DNA of 64,000 bases from PALSA-612 sp963711315 (GTDB lineage: Bacteria > Actinomycetota > Thermoleophilia > Gaiellales > Gaiellaceae): positions 868,001 to 932,000 of the forward strand of contig CAVQDQ010000003.1 of NCBI GenBank assembly GCA_963711315.1, given 5' to 3'. This document shows, piece after piece, positions 7,311 to 14,662 of this stretch. The notes below the pieces were generated by a model. That model saw only the letters and a list, made by a program, of their open reading frames with translations, made no database searches and was not told where the DNA came from. Position 1 is the first letter of the stretch; the number at the start of each line of letters is the position of its first letter. A program made the translations under genes and the position numbers.

Positions 7311-9095
7311 TTACCTCGACTCCACGCTGTGGCCGGCCTCCGGAGCGACGTTGAAGCTGAACATCATCCCGCTCTCGTGATGCTCGGCAATGTGGCAATG
7401 CATCATCCACACGCCCGGATTGGTGACGTCCAAGAGGATGTCCACCGTCTCGCCGGTGCGCACCAGCACCGTGTCCTTCCACACGAGGTTGGGCTCGACG
7501 ACATCGTCTCGGGACAGGATCAGGAAGCGACCCGCCCCGTGGATGTGGATCGGGTGGTGCATGGGATGGTCGGAGTCCATCTCGTTGATGATGCGAATCT
7601 TCACGCGGTCCCCGACCCGGAACTGCCAGTCGATCGCCGCGTTCTCGGCACCCGTCTCGCGGTCGACGAGTAACCAGCGCATGTTCGCCGGGGTCGTCAT
7701 GCGGTTGACGTCGACCATGTCGTCTTCCCACTCGATGCCCTCGGAGCCGCCGTGCTCATGGCTCTCGCCGTGGCCCGCTTTCTCGTGCGTCATTGCATCA
7801 GCGACGCCCTCTGCGGCTTGGCCGACCCCGGTCGCGCGTAAGGTCATTCCGCACTTGGGGCACGTTCCTGCCCAGGTCGCCGTCACCCCGGGATGCATGG
7901 GGCAGGCGCAAGCAGTCGGGACTTCAATCCCCGCCTCGGCGGGGACCAGCTTCATCCCGCACTTGGGGCACTTGCCCGCCCAGGACGCGACGATCTCCGA
8001 ATGCATCGGGCAGGCGTAGACCGCGCCTGTCTCGACCTCCGGGCCTCCGAGGTCCATCTCCGCGACGAGAGCGAGAATCTTGTCCGGCGGAGCCGCGATG
8101 TAGGGGGCGATCCGCTCGCGCTCGGCCACCAGTTCCGGGTTCGCACGCAGAACCTCGAACTCTTCCGCGAACGACGGCTCGGCCGGTTCCTCGTCGACGG
8201 TGATGCTGGCGAGTGCATACACACGCTCGGGAGTGCGGTGCTCGAGCGTCAACTCCCCGGCCTCTTCGAAGAGCACGTCGACGACGACTCGCTCAGACGG
8301 CGCCAAGAGGACGTCGTCGACGAACTCCTCGTGCTCGTGGCGTCCGCTGTCGCCTCCGACGAGCTTCATGCGCGCTCCCGGCAGGCCGACCTTGAAGACG
8401 CGGGTGTTGGCCGTGTTGGTGAAGTGGAAGCGCATGACCTCGCCGAGTCGAGCACGGAGTGCGAGGTCGGATTCGCCGCCGATAAGCAGAACGTCGCCGA
8501 AACGGCCCATGGCCACGTATGTCGTCTCGTGATGGCTGAAGGGCGCGACCTTGCCTTCCTCATCGAGCAACACGTCGTCGAGCGTGAGCGGCAGCTCGCG
8601 GTTGGCCGGCGGCCAGTACTCGGGCTCCGCGGGGACCACGATGATGTTGCCGTAGAGGCCGAGCTCCTGGCCGTAGTCCTCCCGGATGTGCGGGTGGTAC
8701 CAGTACACGCCCGGATCCGGGAACTGGACGTGGTAGGTGAAGCTCTCTCCAACCTCGATCGGTGCCTGCGTCTGGTGCGTACCGTCGTAGCGGTTTTCGA
8801 CGCGCACTCCGTGCCAGTGCACCGTCGCCTCCAGGTCGCCGAGGTTGGTGACGTTCACGAGCACCTCGGAGTCCTGCCTAACCTTCAGAGTCGGACCGGG
8901 GATCGAGCCGTTGTAGGCAAGCATGCGCACGGTCACATCGCCCAACCGCTTGGCGACAGGCGCGATCTCGATGTCGAGCTGCTCACCGTCCCCCAGCTCG
9001 ACGGTCTCCGAAGGATGAGCCTTCGGGAGGCCGCTGATCTCTCTGGAGAACTGGTCTGTCTCGACCTGGGTATCACGGGTGCGATTCGACATCAC
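7311..9095 (-). CDS. Multicopper oxidase with two internal heavy-metal-binding modules
   Basis: A 594-aa multicopper oxidase. Copper ligands are seen in order: HWHG (93-96), YHPH (133-136), HHPIHIHG (513-520) and HCHIAEHHESGM (566-577), so the T1 and T2/T3 sites look complete. Between the cupredoxin domains are two near-identical modules, CPMH-x13-CPKCGM at 362-381 and 398-417, followed by a His-rich linker (HEKAGHGESHEHGG). These match the heavy-metal-binding domain usually seen on CusB or CopA-type proteins. No Sec or Tat signal is visible, odd for such an enzyme. It overlaps the upstream flavoprotein by 4 nt (ATGA), so the two are probably co-translated. Likely role: oxidation or detoxification of copper or another metal. 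Confidence 0.9.
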   Translation of the reverse strand: MMSNRTRDTQVETDQFSREISGLPKAHPSETVELGDGEQLDIEIAPVAKRLGDVTVRMLAYNGSIPGPTLKVRQDSEVLVNVTNLGDLEATVHWHGVRVENRYDGTHQTQAPIEVGESFTYHVQFPDPGVYWYHPHIREDYGQELGLYGNIIVVPAEPEYWPPANRELPLTLDDVLLDEEGKVAPFSHHETTYVAMGRFGDVLLIGGESDLALRARLGEVMRFHFTNTANTRVFKVGLPGARMKLVGGDSGRHEHEEFVDDVLLAPSERVVVDVLFEEAGELTLEHRTPERVYALASITVDEEPAEPSFAEEFEVLRANPELVAERERIAPYIAAPPDKILALVAEMDLGGPEVETGAVYACPMHSEIVASWAGKCPKCGMKLVPAEAGIEVPTACACPMHPGVTATWAGTCPKCGMTLRATGVGQAAEGVADAMTHEKAGHGESHEHGGSEGIEWEDDMVDVNRMTTPANMRWLLVDRETGAENAAIDWQFRVGDRVKIRIINEMDSDHPMHHPIHIHGAGRFLILSRDDVVEPNLVWKDTVLVRTGETVDILLDVTNPGVWMMHCHIAEHHESGMMFSFNVAPEAGHSVESR

Positions 9096-10222
9096 TCAAC
9101 TCCTTGTCTGACGGGTGCGAGCCTGTGCCGGCCGGCGCGTTCGCGATAGGCACCGACTTGCTGGGCGATGAACTCCGCATCCTCCTTCACCCAGCCGATC
9201 AGTGCCGAGCCACGCGTCCACTGCCAGGTGATGCCGAGGAAGAAGAGGCCCGGGACGTCGGTTACTCCGCGATGGTGGCGCAGTCGCCCGTTGTCATCGA
9301 AGATCGGCAGGTCGATCCAGGAGTGGTCGGGCCGGTATCCGGTCGCCCAAATCACCGCGTCTACCTCGAGTTCACTGTCGTCCTCGAAACGGACCGTGCG
9401 CCCGGATGCAGCGATCGCGCGCGGCTTCAACTCGACGCGGTAGCGGCGCTTGAGCTCGCGTGGGCTCGACCCGATCAGCGTGTCGCGATCTTTCAGCCGT
9501 TGCCCGAGCCGCGACTCGACGGTCTTGTGAATCAGCCCCGTCTTCGTCAGCCACCAGAAGAGGTCACGGCCGGCCACACGCTGCGGCAGCGGTTTCTGCC
9601 GAGTGCCGACCGAGAGGATGACCTTGTGCGTCGCGGAGAGCTCCTTGGCGATCTGAAAGCCGGTGTTACCGCCCCCGATGACGAGCACGGTCCCCTCGGG
9701 CACGTCGCTCGGCCGCTGGTAGCCCGTGCTGTGGGCATGCCAGACGTCGGCGTCGAGGTCATTGGCGAGCTTGGGGACGTACGGCGTCTGAAAGGGGCCG
9801 GTCGCGACCACGATCTGGTCGGCCGTGATCGTCTGCCCATGGACCTCGAGGACGAAAAGATCATCCTCGCGGGCAAGCCTGTGCACGTTGCTGTTGAGCT
9901 CGATCGGGAGCTCGAAGGTCTCCGTGTAGTTCTCGAGGTACTCGATCACCTCGTCGCGTGTCGGGTAACCGTCGGGGTCACCAGGGAACCGGAGACCGGG
10001 CAAAGCGCTGTAGCGTCGCGGCGTGAAGAGCGTCAGCGACTCCCAGCGCTCTCGCCATGCAGATGCAACTGAATCGCTCCGCTCGAGGATCACAAAGCTT
10101 CGCCCTTGCTGGGCCAGGTAGTAGCCCATCGCGAGCCCCGCCTGGCCTGCGCCGATGACGACGACCTCGTAGTCGGCGGCCTGTTCAGCGCGTGGTTGAA
10201 GCTGGCCCTCTGCCTCGCTCAT
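9092..10222 (-). CDS. CzcO-like flavin-containing monooxygenase/oxidoreductase
   Basis: At 376 aa it has an FAD Rossmann motif (VVIGAGQAGLAMG, 22-34), an NAD(P)H motif (VLVIGGGNTGF, 179-189) and the ATGYRPD signature of group-B flavin monooxygenases around residue 295. Close relatives are often labelled CzcO or putative flavoprotein linked to potassium/metal transport; the substrate is unknown. It leads the pair with the multicopper oxidase and shares the 85-bp upstream region with an inverted repeat at 10270-10288. Confidence 0.85.
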   Translation of the reverse strand: MSEAEGQLQPRAEQAADYEVVVIGAGQAGLAMGYYLAQQGRSFVILERSDSVASAWRERWESLTLFTPRRYSALPGLRFPGDPDGYPTRDEVIEYLENYTETFELPIELNSNVHRLAREDDLFVLEVHGQTITADQIVVATGPFQTPYVPKLANDLDADVWHAHSTGYQRPSDVPEGTVLVIGGGNTGFQIAKELSATHKVILSVGTRQKPLPQRVAGRDLFWWLTKTGLIHKTVESRLGQRLKDRDTLIGSSPRELKRRYRVELKPRAIAASGRTVRFEDDSELEVDAVIWATGYRPDHSWIDLPIFDDNGRLRHHRGVTDVPGLFFLGITWQWTRGSALIGWVKEDAEFIAQQVGAYRERAGRHRLAPVRQGVE

Positions 10223-10269
10223 TTCCTCTTTTGGCCTTCCCGTCGTCGGCGGGACAAAAACACTGCTCT

Positions 10270-10288
10270 ACAGCACCGTTTCTGCTGT
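10270..10288. promoter_or_regulatory. Inverted repeat ACAGCA-N7-TGCTGT upstream of the oxidase operon
   Basis: A perfect 6-bp inverted repeat with a 7-nt spacer lies 48 bp before the start of the flavoprotein gene, on whose strand it reads ACAGCAGAAACGGTGCTGT. Its place between 10222 and 10309 suits an operator for the oxidase operon. No regulator can be assigned. Confidence 0.35.
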
Positions 10289-10308
10289 GTTGCTCCGGCC
10301 TTTACACG

Positions 10309-10740
10309 CTAATGAGACGCGACCGCAGAGCCGCCGGTGTAATCGCTTCGCCGGTAGACCATGACACCGACCATCGCCAGAACGCTGAGCAGGCAGTAGG
10401 GACCGCAGATCGGCCCGACGACGTCCGCCACGCTCAGGCAGATGAGCGGGATCGCGGGCACGACCATCGCCGTCCCCATCTCGAGGCTCCTGTCCCAGGC
10501 ATGACCGCGGTAGCGCATCCACGCGACCATCGGGACGGTCATGCTGAACGCCATCACGATGACGAAGGAGACCGAGTGGTCCTGGATCGCCTCCTCGGCC
10601 GTGATCCCCAGTGCGGACACGAACACCGCTGCGCCCGCGAACATCCCCACCATCATCGCGAGCACCATCTCCAGCAGGTGGCGAAGGAAGTGGATGGTCT
10701 GACTGCGGCCTTCTCGGTCAGTGAATCCGCCGACAGTCAT
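10309..10740 (-). CDS. Small four-span membrane protein of unknown function
   Basis: The start at 10740 (MTVGGFTDREGRSQ) is chosen because AAGGAGG lies just upstream; a longer reading starts further up without a ribosome site. The 143-aa product has four hydrophobic helices (about 25-45, 58-78, 88-110, 112-130) and ends with a short hydrophilic tail. I do not recognise a named family with confidence. Its place, just before the flavoprotein/oxidase pair on the same strand, suggests a metal- or redox-linked membrane role, but that is only context. Confidence 0.75.
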   Translation of the reverse strand: MTVGGFTDREGRSQTIHFLRHLLEMVLAMMVGMFAGAAVFVSALGITAEEAIQDHSVSFVIVMAFSMTVPMVAWMRYRGHAWDRSLEMGTAMVVPAIPLICLSVADVVGPICGPYCLLSVLAMVGVMVYRRSDYTGGSAVASH

Positions 10741-10866
10741 AGGTCCTCCTTTCGCGAGGCCCACAGGTTGCACCGCCTTGCAGTGACGGCCATCGGGGGT
10801 ATCCCTGGATCGCACTGCGTAGTAGGCCGCATTGGGTGAGGCTCAAGAGAGGTGGAAAGGCAAAAA

Positions 10867-12204
10867 CTACGCTTGCTCGACCGCGTACAGCCGCCATTCG
10901 TCGGGGACACCTTTCAGCTCGCGCGTGCCTCGGTCCTGGAAGGCGATCCCCGAGCCGGCGACGAGATCCTTGACCGTGCTCGAGACGAGTACCTCGCCGG
11001 GGGCGGCTTCGGCAGCGACCCTGGCACCGGTGTGGACGGCGATCCCCGCCACTTTGCCGTCCAGGAGCTCGCACTCGCCTGTGTGTAGACCCGCGCGCAC
11101 CTCCAGCCCCAGCGTGTGCACGCCCTCGGCGATCGCCTGCGCGCACCGGATCGCCCGCGCCGGCCCGTCGAAGCTCGCAAAGAACCCATCGCCGGCGGTG
11201 TTGACCTCACGTCCCCGGAACCTGACGAGCTGCTGCCGTACCAGCTCGTGGTGACGCTGCAAGAGCTCATGCCAGGCTCGATCTCCCAGCGCTGCCGCCC
11301 GCTCGGTCGAACCGACGATGTCGGTGAAGAGGATCGTCGCGAGCACCCGTTCCGGCTCTGGCTCCTCCCAGCCGCCGGCTTCCCACACACCCTGCAGGAA
11401 GTGCTCTGACTCGTCGAGCAGACGGTCGGTGAGGGACTCGTCCCCCTGCACCTCGACCAGCTTCGCTCCCGGAAGGTGCTCAGCCATGTACCGGGCACCG
11501 CCGACGGGAAAGGTCGGATCCTCGACCGCGTGGACGACCAGCGTCGGCACGCGGACGGCCGAGAGGACGTGCCGAGCGTCGATCTCACGATCGACCGTCG
11601 CGAGCGTCTCGATCGTCCCCGGGCTGGCGGCTGCCCGTCGGAGATACGCGAGGTCGTCGTCGCTCAATCCCGAGGTGACCGTGCGCATTGCCTCGGCGGC
11701 ATCGCGGCGAGACCCGAAGTAGAGCTGTTGGTATGCGTCGACGATTGAGCGTTCCTTTTCCGGTGTCCAGCCCCACGGGTAGTCGAGGGCCCACAGGAAT
11801 CGGGCGTAGCCGCGGACGAGGACGAGCGCGCTCGTCCGCTCCGGGTAGGTCGCAGCAAAGAGCAAGCTCGTGGGCACGCCGACGCTGGCGCTGAAGATCG
11901 CCGCACGCGACGAACCGGCTGCATCCATCACCGCACGCACGTCGTCCATCCGCATCTCGAGGCCGGGAGTGCCGCTCATGCGATCCGACATTTCTACGCC
12001 GCGCTGGTCGAAGACGATCAGCCTGGAGAACGACGAAAGGCGCTCGGCAATGCGACCCTGGTACGTCGGCATCTCGGTCATGAGCTCGACGTGCGAGATG
12101 AAGCCCGGGTGGTACACGACGTCGAAGGGGCCGTTGCCGTAGACGCGATACGCGATCGCGACGTCGCCGCTGCGGGCGTAGCTGGTTTCCGGCTGCACCG
12201 GCAT
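10867..12204 (-). CDS. Alpha/beta hydrolase fused to a class III adenylate/guanylate cyclase domain
   Basis: The N-terminal half (about 15-265) is an alpha/beta hydrolase with the nucleophile in FSASVGV and a C-terminal catalytic region at VVHAVEDPTFPV. The C-terminal half (about 275-445) is a class III cyclase: FTDIVGSTERAAALGD carries the first metal aspartate and NTAGDGFFASFD the second. The pairing is known in actinobacteria, where it may couple small-molecule hydrolysis or sensing to cNMP synthesis; product specificity is not evident. It follows the MarR gene by 26 nt and may be in its operon. Confidence 0.88.
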   Translation of the reverse strand: MPVQPETSYARSGDVAIAYRVYGNGPFDVVYHPGFISHVELMTEMPTYQGRIAERLSSFSRLIVFDQRGVEMSDRMSGTPGLEMRMDDVRAVMDAAGSSRAAIFSASVGVPTSLLFAATYPERTSALVLVRGYARFLWALDYPWGWTPEKERSIVDAYQQLYFGSRRDAAEAMRTVTSGLSDDDLAYLRRAAASPGTIETLATVDREIDARHVLSAVRVPTLVVHAVEDPTFPVGGARYMAEHLPGAKLVEVQGDESLTDRLLDESEHFLQGVWEAGGWEEPEPERVLATILFTDIVGSTERAAALGDRAWHELLQRHHELVRQQLVRFRGREVNTAGDGFFASFDGPARAIRCAQAIAEGVHTLGLEVRAGLHTGECELLDGKVAGIAVHTGARVAAEAAPGEVLVSSTVKDLVAGSGIAFQDRGTRELKGVPDEWRLYAVEQA

Positions 12205-12230
12205 AGTGTCGCGCGTGCGTAGGCCCCCGG

Positions 12231-12707
12231 CTAGTCGTCTTCGTCAGCGGTCCACAACGATTGCGGCGGCGCTGAGTCGAGCGCGCGCCGAAGCAGCGCC
12301 AGGAGCCGGCGACGCTCGGCTTCGCTGAGCCCACGCAACACGTCGTCTTCCACTTGCATGGCCAACTCTCGGGCTTGCTCGAGCACCCGTCGGCCTTTTG
12401 GTGTGATCGCGACCTCGCGGGCGCGGCGATCCGTTGGGCGAGGCCGCCGCTTCGCCAGTCCCGCGGCCTCGAGCTGATCGATCAGCGAAACCATCGTGCT
12501 GGGATCGGTGCCCATCGCTGAGCCGAGCTCCTGCTGAATCGCTCCTTCGCGGGTCCCGAGGAGATTCAGAAGCGAGAAGAGCGCCGTCGTCAAGCCAAGC
12601 GACTCGAGCGATTCCGCAGTGCGCATATGCGACACCCGCCAGAGCCGGAACAACAGCTGGCCGACGAACTCCCTGACCGCGTCGTCGGTGGTAAGTCTCG
12701 TTGCCAT
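12231..12707 (-). CDS. MarR family transcriptional regulator
   Basis: I chose the ATG at 12707 (MATRLTTDDAVREFV), which has AAGGA seven bases upstream; an earlier in-frame ATG at 12725 lacks such a site. The 158-aa protein has a winged helix in the middle (TREGAIQQELGSAMGTDPSTMVSLIDQLEAAGL) and the typical wing DRRAREVAITPKGRR. MarR proteins are ligand-responsive repressors that often control the adjacent divergent gene and themselves. The AT-rich divergent region at 12708-12856 is the obvious operator place. Confidence 0.88.
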   Translation of the reverse strand: MATRLTTDDAVREFVGQLLFRLWRVSHMRTAESLESLGLTTALFSLLNLLGTREGAIQQELGSAMGTDPSTMVSLIDQLEAAGLAKRRPRPTDRRAREVAITPKGRRVLEQARELAMQVEDDVLRGLSEAERRRLLALLRRALDSAPPQSLWTADEDD

Positions 12708-12790
12708 TTCGAGATCCTTGCACAATTACTACGCTTCTGCAATTATTTGTGTTATGAATTATTGACTTCGGAGATCATCACCAAGGAGCC
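12708..12790. promoter_or_regulatory. AT-rich divergent control region between MarR and DUF1801 genes
   Basis: This stretch is far richer in A and T than its surroundings. It holds repeated half-sites, CACAATTA at 12720-12727 and GCAATTATTTGTG at 12738-12750, the latter in part the reverse complement of the former. Such imperfect palindromes are typical MarR operators. No promoter hexamers could be fixed with confidence. Confidence 0.35.
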
Positions 12791-12856
12791 ATGATCAAGA
12801 CCGGCTTCATCCCGTAGCCCACCTGGCGACGGTTCGACACAGAAAGGAGCTTCGCA

Positions 12857-13336
12857 ATGGCTGAGAGCAAGACTGCAAAGAAGGGCACGCAGAAGTCCGC
12901 CAAGCGCACCACCGCGAGAGGCAAGGCGTCCACGGGATTCACCCCCGAGGAACGAGCCGCCATGAAGGAGCGCGCACGAGAGCTGAAGGCGGAAGCGAAC
13001 AGGGCTGACGGGGAAAAGGCCTTGCTCGCGAAGATCGCCGAGATGCCGGGACCGGACCGCACCATGGCCGAGCGTCTCCACGCGATCATCACGGCCAGCG
13101 CGCCCGATCTCTCGCCGAAGACCTGGTACGGGATGCCCGCGTACGCCAGGGACGACAAGATCGTCTGCTTCTTCAAGAGCGCGGACAAGTTCAAGTCGAG
13201 GTACGCGACATTGGGATTCGAGGAAGCGGCGAACCTCGACGAGGGCGCCATGTGGCCGACCTCCTTCGCGCTGACCGAGTTGACCGCCGCCGACGAGAAG
13301 AAGATCGGCGCGCTCGTGAAGAAAGCGGTGAGCTGA
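12857..13336 (+). CDS. DUF1801 family protein
   Basis: A 159-aa protein with a Lys/Ala-rich basic N-terminus (to about residue 45) and a C-terminal DUF1801/YdhG-like fold (AEMPGPDRTMAERLHAI, SPKTWYGMPAYARDDKIVCFFK, the family's WYGMPAY core). The start is supported by AAAGGAG. Function is not established for the family; some members were proposed as iron chaperones. It is transcribed away from the MarR gene, so it may be under that regulator. Confidence 0.8.
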   Translation: MAESKTAKKGTQKSAKRTTARGKASTGFTPEERAAMKERARELKAEANRADGEKALLAKIAEMPGPDRTMAERLHAIITASAPDLSPKTWYGMPAYARDDKIVCFFKSADKFKSRYATLGFEEAANLDEGAMWPTSFALTELTAADEKKIGALVKKAVS

Positions 13337-13371
13337 GCGCCGGAGGGCCCTGCGGAAGACTCGTGCTCCGA

Positions 13372-13938
13372 TCAGGAGGGTGATGCGGCCCGGGCGGCGG
13401 CGACGGCTTCGAGCCGGGAATGGACGCCGAGTGCCCGGAAGAGACGGCGGATGTGGTTCCTGACCGTCTCGGTGCTCACGTGGAGCTCGGCGGCGATCTG
13501 CTTGGTCGATCGCCCCTGCTCCAGAAGACGAAGGACCTCGACCTGACGGGGAGTGAGATGCGGGGGTGGCGCCGTGGCCCTGTCGTCGGGGTGTCCCTCG
13601 AACAGCCCGAAGACGCCGACCACCCGCTCGCCGCTCTTGAGCGGCACCGAGCTGATCTCCACGGCCACCCGCGTGCCGGCGGTCGAAACGAGGACGCCGG
13701 TCGAATCCGTGGCCGGGGAGGTGCCCAGCACCTTCCGGGAGAACAGCTCGCCGGCGCGCCGGCTGTCCTCTGGCGCGACGACGGAGGTGAAGTGGCGACC
13801 GCGAACGTCGCCCAGAAGCTGCTCGGCTGCCGGGTTGAGCCAGCGGACGACCCCCGTCGTGTCGAGGACGTAGCTCGGGACGCCAACGTTCGCCAGAGCC
13901 TGCTCGACGTCACCGCCGACTGCAAGGCCAGTGGCCAT
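13372..13938 (-). CDS. PAS domain LuxR-type transcriptional regulator
   Basis: The 188-aa protein begins with a PAS domain (about 10-115: VPSYVLDTTGVVRWLNPAAEQLLG) and ends with a LuxR helix-turn-helix (about 128-180: LTPRQVEVLRLLEQG, TKQIAAELHVSTETVRNHIRRLF). No receiver domain is present. The PAS domain probably senses a small ligand or redox state. It converges on the DUF1801 gene and no target can be named. Confidence 0.88.
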   Translation of the reverse strand: MATGLAVGGDVEQALANVGVPSYVLDTTGVVRWLNPAAEQLLGDVRGRHFTSVVAPEDSRRAGELFSRKVLGTSPATDSTGVLVSTAGTRVAVEISSVPLKSGERVVGVFGLFEGHPDDRATAPPPHLTPRQVEVLRLLEQGRSTKQIAAELHVSTETVRNHIRRLFRALGVHSRLEAVAAARAASPS

Positions 13939-14053
13939 TTCGGAAGTGTGACTGATCCGCGCACCAGGCGACGAACGCGGGCATGCGAGTGGCAGGCCTC
14001 GCGATCCTGTCCGCGCAACCGCGTCGCCGATGAACCGGCTCGCTCAACAAAGA

Positions 14054-14085
14054 GAAAGGGGCCATTTGGAACAGGCCCCTTTCTT
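14054..14085. terminator. Bidirectional intrinsic terminator
   Basis: A 10-bp perfect stem GAAAGGGGCC / GGCCCCTTTC with a 10-nt loop, with A-rich and T-rich flanks. It lies just downstream of the small secreted protein gene on the minus strand (stop at 14106) and could end that transcript. Confidence 0.7.
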
Positions 14086-14105
14086 CGCGAATGGTCAGGC
14101 TCGTT

Positions 14106-14525
14106 TTACTTGCTGAAGTGACAGTCGAGGGTGTAGGCACCGGACGCGCCGATCGTCAGCTGCCAATCTGGCGTTGTCGTGTGAGTCACGAAGCTGTAAC
14201 AGCTCTGTCCCGCAGTCAGCGGACTGTCGGTTGTGTAGATGACCTCGAGGCCGGTGTCGTTCGCGATCGTTCCCTCGAAGTGCTCGTTCTCGTTACCGCT
14301 TGGCGTCTGTACGTCATTGAACTTCGTCGGGTTGTACAGGTCCATGATTCCGTTGCCGTTGTAGAAATTGAACTGGCAGCCGGGCAGCCCCGTAGCCGGG
14401 TCAATTACGTCAACACCCGTCGGACACTGGTTCTTGACCGTGGCACCGGGGCCTGCGAGCGCGACAGGCACGGCGATCCCAACGGCGACCGCGACAATAC
14501 CGAGTGCTAGAAGAATCTTCTTCAC
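14106..14525 (-). CDS. Small secreted protein of unknown function
   Basis: 139 aa with a classic Sec signal peptide (MKKILLALGIVAVAVGIAVPVALA-G, cleavage near residue 25). The mature part has four cysteines (KNQCPTG, LPGCQFN, GQSCYSF, LDCHFSK), likely two disulfides, and is rich in Asn, Thr and Gly, with a beta-sandwich look. I recognise no family. Its base composition is visibly less GC-rich than its neighbours, which fits recent acquisition in the putative island. AAAGGAGC precedes the start. Confidence 0.75.
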   Translation of the reverse strand: MKKILLALGIVAVAVGIAVPVALAGPGATVKNQCPTGVDVIDPATGLPGCQFNFYNGNGIMDLYNPTKFNDVQTPSGNENEHFEGTIANDTGLEVIYTTDSPLTAGQSCYSFVTHTTTPDWQLTIGASGAYTLDCHFSK

Positions 14526-14630
14526 TTCTTAGCTCCTTTGTTTGCGGGCGATTAACGGTGATCGCCCGATCCCGGACAGCATCGTCTTCCCTCGCCTCGC
14601 CCGCTAGGACACAACTGGGTCAATCACGGC

Positions 14631-14658
14631 GTCGACGGTTCGAGCCCGTCAGAGAGCG
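14631..14658 (+). repeat. Direct repeat of tRNA-Thr 3' end (candidate attachment site)
   Basis: GTCGACGGTTCGAGCCCGTC followed by AGAGAGCG matches the last 28 nt of tRNA-Thr (6267-6294) with three mismatches, in the same orientation. The rest of the tRNA is absent. It lies 4 bp from the stop of the P-type ATPase gene and marks the probable right end of an 8.4-kb insert. Confidence 0.6.
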
Positions 14659-14662
14659 ATGC

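Noticed and set aside
12857..13336. Histone-like protein because of the Lys/Ala-rich N-terminus
   Set aside because: The C-terminal two-thirds match DUF1801 and the basic part is only a short tail.
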